64,000 nucleotides of DNA, from NCBI GenBank assembly GCA_032358165.1, contig JAALGY010000062.1, positions 1,178,001 to 1,242,000 on the forward strand, written 5' to 3'. The position numbers and the translations under genes were made by a program. Positions 58,532-64,000 of this stretch are shown here, piece by piece (within the stretch, counting starts at the first letter, position 1; each line of letters opens with the position of its first letter). The notes below the pieces were generated by a model. It was not told where the DNA came from. It worked only from the letters and a program-made list of their open reading frames with translations, and did not search any database. The DNA comes from Diplosphaera chodatii (Eukaryota; Chlorophyta; Trebouxiophyceae; Prasiolales; Stichococcaceae).

Positions 58532-61500
58532 ATGTCAGAGGCCGCCAAGAGGTGGTGGTCCCTGCTGAAGCGGAGATCCGTACAGACCAAGGACGCCTCA
58601 AAGCAGCTGCACCGCACCAATGCTGACAATGAGCTGCGCAAGTGCCTTGGGCCCTTTGACACCATCATGCTCGGCATCGGTAAGGCTAGGAACCAGAGCA
58701 TGCAGCCTGCGAGTCAGTCGGTTTCATGATTCAGAGTGTGAGGCCGTTGTGCGGAAGCGATGTGCATGCCCTGGACATGCAGGCGGCATCATTGGCGCCG
58801 GCGTGTTTGTGCTCACAGGAGTTGCTGCCAACGAGCACGCAGGGTGAGTCAGCACACGCGATACGTCCGGCACTAGCCAACAGATGCAGCAGAGGATGCC
58901 GGCTTGGCCCCCCCGCTTGCTGCTGCTTGACTGGTCACTGATACCCTGTGGGATGTCTTGCAGGCCGGCGGTGGTCATCTCATACTCAGTGGCAGCCCTG
59001 GCGGCGCTCATATCAGCGCTGTCCTACACAGAGTTCGTTGTGGACCTGCCGACTGCCGGGGGCGCCTACAACTACATCTCCCTGGTGTTTGGCGAGCTCA
59101 CCGCCTGGTGCGCCGTGCTTCCCGCACCCGGTCATGCATGACGCGACGCTCTGGACCTGGCTAGTGGCACAGGAACGTGACGCCTGAACCACGCTGCCAA
59201 TGAAGCGCAGGCTGGTAGCGTGCAACCTGATCATGGAGTACACGCTGTCGTGTGCGGCGGTGGCCCGCGGCTTCAGCAGCTACCTGGCCACGCTCGCCGG
59301 CCTGAAGCCCACATTCTTCGTGCTGGAGGTGGGCGCCTGCTTTGCAGATGCCACTGTAAAGTCCGCTTCGTGTCCTGGCAGGCAGAATGAGTGCCAACTC
59401 TGTTCTTGAAAGTTCACAGGTTTCCTTCTTGAAGCTGGACTTCCTGGCTCTGGCGCTGGTCGCAGTTTTGACGGCCATCCTGTGCTATGGCACCAAGGCA
59501 AGCAGCGCCCTTGTCTCATTCGGGATGCACCCACAGCAAGGCTGCGACGGTCTCAGCATCCAGCCGCCATTGCAGTGTGCCAGGCCCATCTTTTGACGCT
59601 TGTGGGCACGACGCATGCAGGAGTCGGCGCGCTTCAACACCATCATCACCATGATCAACCTGGCGGTGGTGGTGTTTGTGGTGTGCGCGGGCATGCCGTA
59701 CGCAGCGGGCTCCAACTTCACGCCCTTTGCGCCCTTCGGCGTGCACGGCATCTTCTCAGCCGCGTCAGTCGTCTTCTTTTCATTCATTGGCTTTGATGTG
59801 GTGGCCACCACGGCCGAGGAGGTGCGGATGGTACCACCACTGGCTCTGTCATCTACTGACTTGCCTACTATGCAAGTTGTCGATCTACACTTTCTGCCCT
59901 CAAGCTGGAGCTGAAACCATGAGATTGCTTACCTGCCAGGTGAAGAACCCGTCTGTGGACCTGCCCATCGGCATCATAGGCAGCCTGGTGGTGTGCGCCT
60001 TCCTGTATGCGCTCATGTGCGTCGTCATCTGCCTCATGGTGCCATACAACCAGGTGCGGCGGCGCTGTAGCACCTGCATGTTTCCATCACAGAGCCCCAT
60101 CGAGGCCAGAGGCACGCTTGGTCTTGAACTGGATGTCACTTCTCAGGCTGTGAGCACAATGGGGGGTTCCCAACTGGGGATGAAGCGCGCTGTGTCGCCA
60201 TGTCACAGATCAATGTGAATGCGCCATTCTCGGAGGCGTTCCACCACATCCTGGAGGTCGCCAGCAACCCCAGCACAGCGAAGAAGGTCTTCCTGAACGT
60301 GGCCTCCCGCATCGTTTCGGTCGGCGCGCTCACCGGTGAGGGTCCTCGAGGCTGCCTTGCCCCTCGTGTGCACCCTGACTGGACAGATGGACTGCCCTAC
60401 CCGCCCCGTCGCAGCCGTTCGACCCATGTGTGCCCGGCGCAGGCATCGTGACGTCGCTGCTGGTGTCGCTGCTGGGGCAGGCGCGCATCTACGTGGTGCT
60501 GGGCCGCGAGCAGCTGCTGCCCTCCTGGTTCGCGCGCGTGCACCCCACCCGCGACACCCCCATGCGCGCCGCCATCTTCACCGGCTGCACCGCAGGCGCG
60601 CCGGCCACCTGCTGCTCAACCGCAGGGTTCTCGAGCAATCCCCATGTCCAGCAGCTGTGGTGCAGCGAATGTGGTTGCCACTGGCAACTCTCATATGCTA
60701 TGTGCGGGCCACGTACGGGCCTGCACCCCCGGTGGCAGCGTACAGACCAGCTTAACGACCCAGCTGTTGCCCTTGGTTTGTAGGCGTGCTGGCGCTGCTG
60801 GTGGACATCAACGCCCTCGCGCAGCTGGTGTCCATCGGCACGCTGTTCGTGTTCTTCATGGTGTCAGCTGGTGTGCTGCAGGTGCGCTGGCAGACAACAT
60901 CAGGCAGCATTCACGTCTGTCAGCTTTTTCAACATCAGCGTTGACATCTGCGTCAATGTACTGCTGATGTGCGCCGACTGCCCTGCAGCGGCGATACTAT
61001 GAGCCAGGCAGCAAGAAAGTATGGCCGCTGTTCTCACGCTTCATCGCCACAACAGCATTCAGTGTCGGTAAGCAGGTTGTTGCAAAAGTGCTGCGAGCAA
61101 GGATTCGGCCTTTGTTGCACAACCATGCATGGCAGATGTGTTCACATCAAGCTCATGTAGTTCAGTGCGAGGTGTGCTGCAGGCTTCACGGTGGCCTTCC
61201 GGTTGCGGGGCCCAGTGGCGGTGCTGGTGGTGCTGCTTGTGTGCTGGGCGGCAGCGGCGGCCACGCTGTTCATGCTGCCGGTGGTGTGGCGCCCCGACAA
61301 GTTCGCGGTGCCCTTCAGCCCCATCACCCCGGCGATGGGCATGTTCGCCACAGTGTTCCTCATAGGTGACGTGCTGCTATATCACGAGATACGGTCGGCT
61401 GTTGCTGCAAGAACTTCAGCGTTGCATGCAACCCGGCAATGTTTGCAGGGGCCATCTCGTGAGACACATGAAATCACTTGTATTGCGTGTTTGTCACGCA

Positions 61501-62534
61501 GGCAGCCTGGGCTGGCAGGCGTTTGCGCGCTTTGGCGGCTGGCTGGTCATCAGCGCCGCGATCTACGTGTTGTACAGCATGCACCGAGCCGAGGCGAAGG
61601 AGATCCGCGACGCCCACACGTGAGCGGGGCCCCTTGTTGCTGGCTGGTGCCGTGACAGCTGACACTGTCTACTATCACGGTAATGCTGACGCCAGTCGAC
61701 ACAACGACTCCACTGACGCCAGCAGTTGATGACCACCTGCATGTGCGTCATGTACAGGCTTGTGTCGCAGCAGCCGCCGCCGTCGGCGGCCACACCAGCC
61801 GAGCTGGAGCTCATGGGACGCACGCGTGGCCCCAGCAGCAATGACGCATGGCAGGACGAGTCGTCATCAGATGACGACACAGACAGGGTGTGTATTGGTC
61901 ACGGTGCTTCAGAGTCTACCGGTGCATTCTCTGGTCCTGTGACCCCGCCGTCAACCGGGGATCACAGGCAGTCCAGCCGTGGTCCTTGCAGAACCTAGCC
62001 AGCCCCTGCCTCGCGCTGGAAACTGCTGAGCTGATCCTTGGACAACCTCTGCAGGGCAACCTGCTGCACGCAACGCAGACCAGCGCAATGTCGGATGACC
62101 CGCGTCACCTTGCGGCCGACAACGGCGATGCGGGCCTGCTGGTGGGCGGCGAGCCGCTTCAGCGGGATGGGTCCGTTGTCATCCCCGGCAGCCGCGCGGG
62201 GTGGGCGCGAGCGCACAGGTGCCCTGTTGACACTGCAGTGCCACTGCCAGTGCAACACATGGCATGTCATCAGTGATTTCTGGCAGCTGGAGTGCATCCT
62301 GGGGCTGGTCCAGGGTGACTAGTGCAGTGCACCAGCTGAGCCCAGGGCACTGCTCAGGCGCACATTGCATCAGCACGGTGCTGCTGGGTCGCTTGCCGAT
62401 GATTGTCTGCAATATGCAGGTCTTCACTGGATGGAGATGTGCCGCACCAACAGCAGGCTCCTGGCAGCCTCAACGGTGCTGCCCCGGATGCAGCTGCAGA
62501 CCCGCGGCGGCAGCTGCTGAGCGACCCACGGTAG
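58532..62534 (+). CDS. Cationic amino acid transporter (CAT, APC superfamily)
   Basis: Multi-spanning permease related to plant CAT and animal SLC7A1-4 proteins. ATG 58532 begins MSEAAKRWWSLLKRRSVQTK, then LRKCLGPFDTIMLGIG and GGIIGAGVFVLTGV, the APC helix 1 glycine motif split by an intron. Helix 2-3 has SALSYTEFVVDLPTAGGAYN. Then CNLIMEYTLSCAAVARGFSS, FNTIITMINLAVVVFVVCAG, SVVFFSFIGFDVVATTAEEV, the family's conserved FxGFDxxAT(x)xEE segment, NPSVDLPIGIIGSLVVCAFL, LVSLLGQARIYVVLGREQLL and VHPTRDTPMRAAIFTGC. Late helices are VAVLVVLLVCWAAAAATLFM and FARFGGWLVISAAIYVLYSM. A hydrophilic acidic tail follows (DESSSDDDTD), probably extending through short exons to TAG at 62532-62534; tail exons after 61620 are less certain. 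About a dozen or more membrane segments. Substrate is inferred from the family only. Confidence 0.88.
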
Positions 62535-62898
62535 CACAGGGTTGAGTGCCGAGTCATGCGCAGCATGATAGTATTGAACATTCCTTGAGGACCACGAAAC
62601 TGTGGCGATATGAATGACTGTAATTCGAGAAACACGAGCGACTACGAAGGCTACATCGGGCAAGTGATTATCGACTTGTGCTGCAGCTATTGTCTCGACA
62701 GTGTGTGCAAATGCGCAAGGTGTCAGTGCCACTGACGTGCAATAATCTGTGGCTGACCGAGCCAGTTGGCCCCGGTCCCAACTAGTGACACAGGTGCCTG
62801 CTAGGGCCCAACTGCAAAGCCTGCAGCCAGCGCGTAAAGATGTATCCTGCACTTGTTTGTCGCTTGACCGCTGCAGGACCTCGGTGGGCTCTTGCTCA
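62535..62898. other. Convergent intergenic region
   Basis: About 360 bases between the ends of the transporter gene and the last gene. Nothing recognised; expected 3' UTRs. Confidence 0.4.
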
Positions 62899-63938
62899 TC
62901 AGGAGCGTGACGCTGTGCGGGCGCGCTTGCTCTGGCGGATGGTGGCCTCGTTGATGCTCAGCTTCTGGCGGCGGCCACCCACCCTGCCGATCATGAGCAC
63001 CAGGATTTTCACATATCCAGTCACACAAGTTGTCATGTTTGCCGAACGAGCAAGTCAACCTCCACATCGTATGTGATATGGGGGCCAAATATCCACCTGC
63101 CATTTGCCAGAGTGCTTTGCTGGCTGGTGAAGAACACCTCGGGCGGTGGCTGCGATGGCTCCGGCACGACTGCCGTCGGCGCGCACTGCGGCAGGGTCGG
63201 AGGCATCAACATGATTTGGAACACTGCCAGATGCGTTGTCAGTTGCACCACGACATGCACTTTTGCAGCAGCATGGCTACAGCGGTAACAAGGTCAGCCA
63301 CTGCAAGTCCAGGAAGCATCGGGCAAACAGAGTGTTTGTGGGCTGGCAGCGACTGCACCAAGGAGGAGGCGTTCATGCGGGACAGGCGGCCGCGGCGGCT
63401 GGCCACACCGCCAGACGCCGCCGGCTGCTGGCTGACTGCAGTCGTGCACTCAGTCTTCTCCGGGTCTGCAACCAATGCACAACACTCGTCATGGAATGGT
63501 ACTTGACCCATGGCGCCGGGCTGGCCTGTGATGTGTGTAGTAAACATTGGGTGATGGGGCCCAGCGGACAGCAGCACACAGACAGGAAGCAAGCTGTGCA
63601 CCGGCTGCGCCGGATTTCTCGGCAGTCGGGCTTGGGCTCTGCACATCCATGCTGCATGAGGCCGCACGCTTCTGGCGCCTGGGCTGGCCCTTCTGCTGCA
63701 CCGCCTCAGTTGGTACAACTGCAGCAAGAACGGGTCGTGTGCATTTCAGAGCCTTGACCTGTTGCAGTACGCTATGCTGCAGCATATCTGAGGTGGTAAG
63801 CAATGACCCACATTCATCTCCCGGGTGCACTGACAACTCCTGCATCTGCTGAGCAGTAGCTGCCGCGGCCTCTGTCGCTGGCCGTGAGCCTGCGGGCGCC
63901 TGCCCACCCTGTGGCAACATGTCCAGAACATATGACAT
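62899..63938 (-). CDS. Unidentified basic/Pro-rich protein (may extend beyond the window)
   Basis: I do not recognise a family. Exons with good splice sites and coding-like composition can be joined in phase on the minus strand. They read LPQGGQAPAGSRPATEAAAA, then FVPTEAVQQKGQPRRQKRAA, GQPGAMGQVPFHDECCALVA, ASRRGRLSRMNASSL, APTAVVPEPSQPPPEVFFTS, LANGRVGGRRQKLSINEATI, ending RQSKRARTASRS and TGA at 62901-62899. The protein is rich in Arg, Ser, Pro and Gln with a strongly basic C-terminus, which suggests a nuclear or nucleic-acid-associated protein. The start is unknown: an ATG occurs at 63938, but the gene may continue past base 64000. Alternative frames in this stretch are also open, so the model is provisional. 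Confidence 0.45.
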
Positions 63939-64000
63939 AGCAGGTTGTCAAGCCGGCGTCCATGTCATATGCAAGGGCAACATCATTGTCAACTCACATA

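Overview
This is nuclear DNA of a green alga, most likely a core chlorophyte such as a trebouxiophyte. Four observations support that. Nearly every gene is cut into short exons by introns of about 60-400 bases that mostly start GTG and end TGCAG. Third codon positions are G/C rich. There are plant-type genes (TOPLESS corepressor, BSU1-like kelch phosphatase, granule-bound starch synthase, chloroplast omega-3 desaturase, class C-x2-C-x18-C-x2-C GATA factor). There is also a cilium-type kinesin (KIF6) that land plants lack. No rRNA, tRNA, CRISPR array or intact transposon was recognised. Because genes are heavily spliced, most long open reading frames are chance frames; the models below were joined by hand from exon frames, splice sites and family similarity.

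Layout from left to right: RsgA-type circularly permuted GTPase (minus, cut by the left edge); KIF6-type kinesin (minus); BSL/PPKL kelch phosphatase (plus); granule-bound starch synthase (plus); pfkB sugar/nucleoside kinase (plus); TOPLESS-like corepressor (plus); two divergently transcribed MRS2/CorA-type magnesium transporters (minus, plus); GATA transcription factor (minus); PH-domain DGAT1 (minus) divergent from a chloroplast omega-3 fatty acid desaturase (plus); SRD5A3-type polyprenal reductase (minus); PDS5 cohesin cofactor (plus); cationic amino acid transporter (plus); an unidentified gene (minus) at the right end.

Functional themes: carbon storage and lipids (starch synthase, DGAT1, omega-3 desaturase, the last two sharing a 451-base divergent promoter), transcription and signalling (TOPLESS, GATA, PPKL), chromosome biology (PDS5), transport (MRS2 pair, amino acid permease), and cilium motility (KIF6). 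The point most worth a second look is that both MRS2 paralogs read Gly-Glu-Asn where the family signature is Gly-Met-Asn. Other notable points are the PH-DGAT1 fusion with a probable GC-AG intron, the low-complexity tail on the starch synthase, an unexplained Cys/His motif in the GATA factor, and the KIF6 gene itself.
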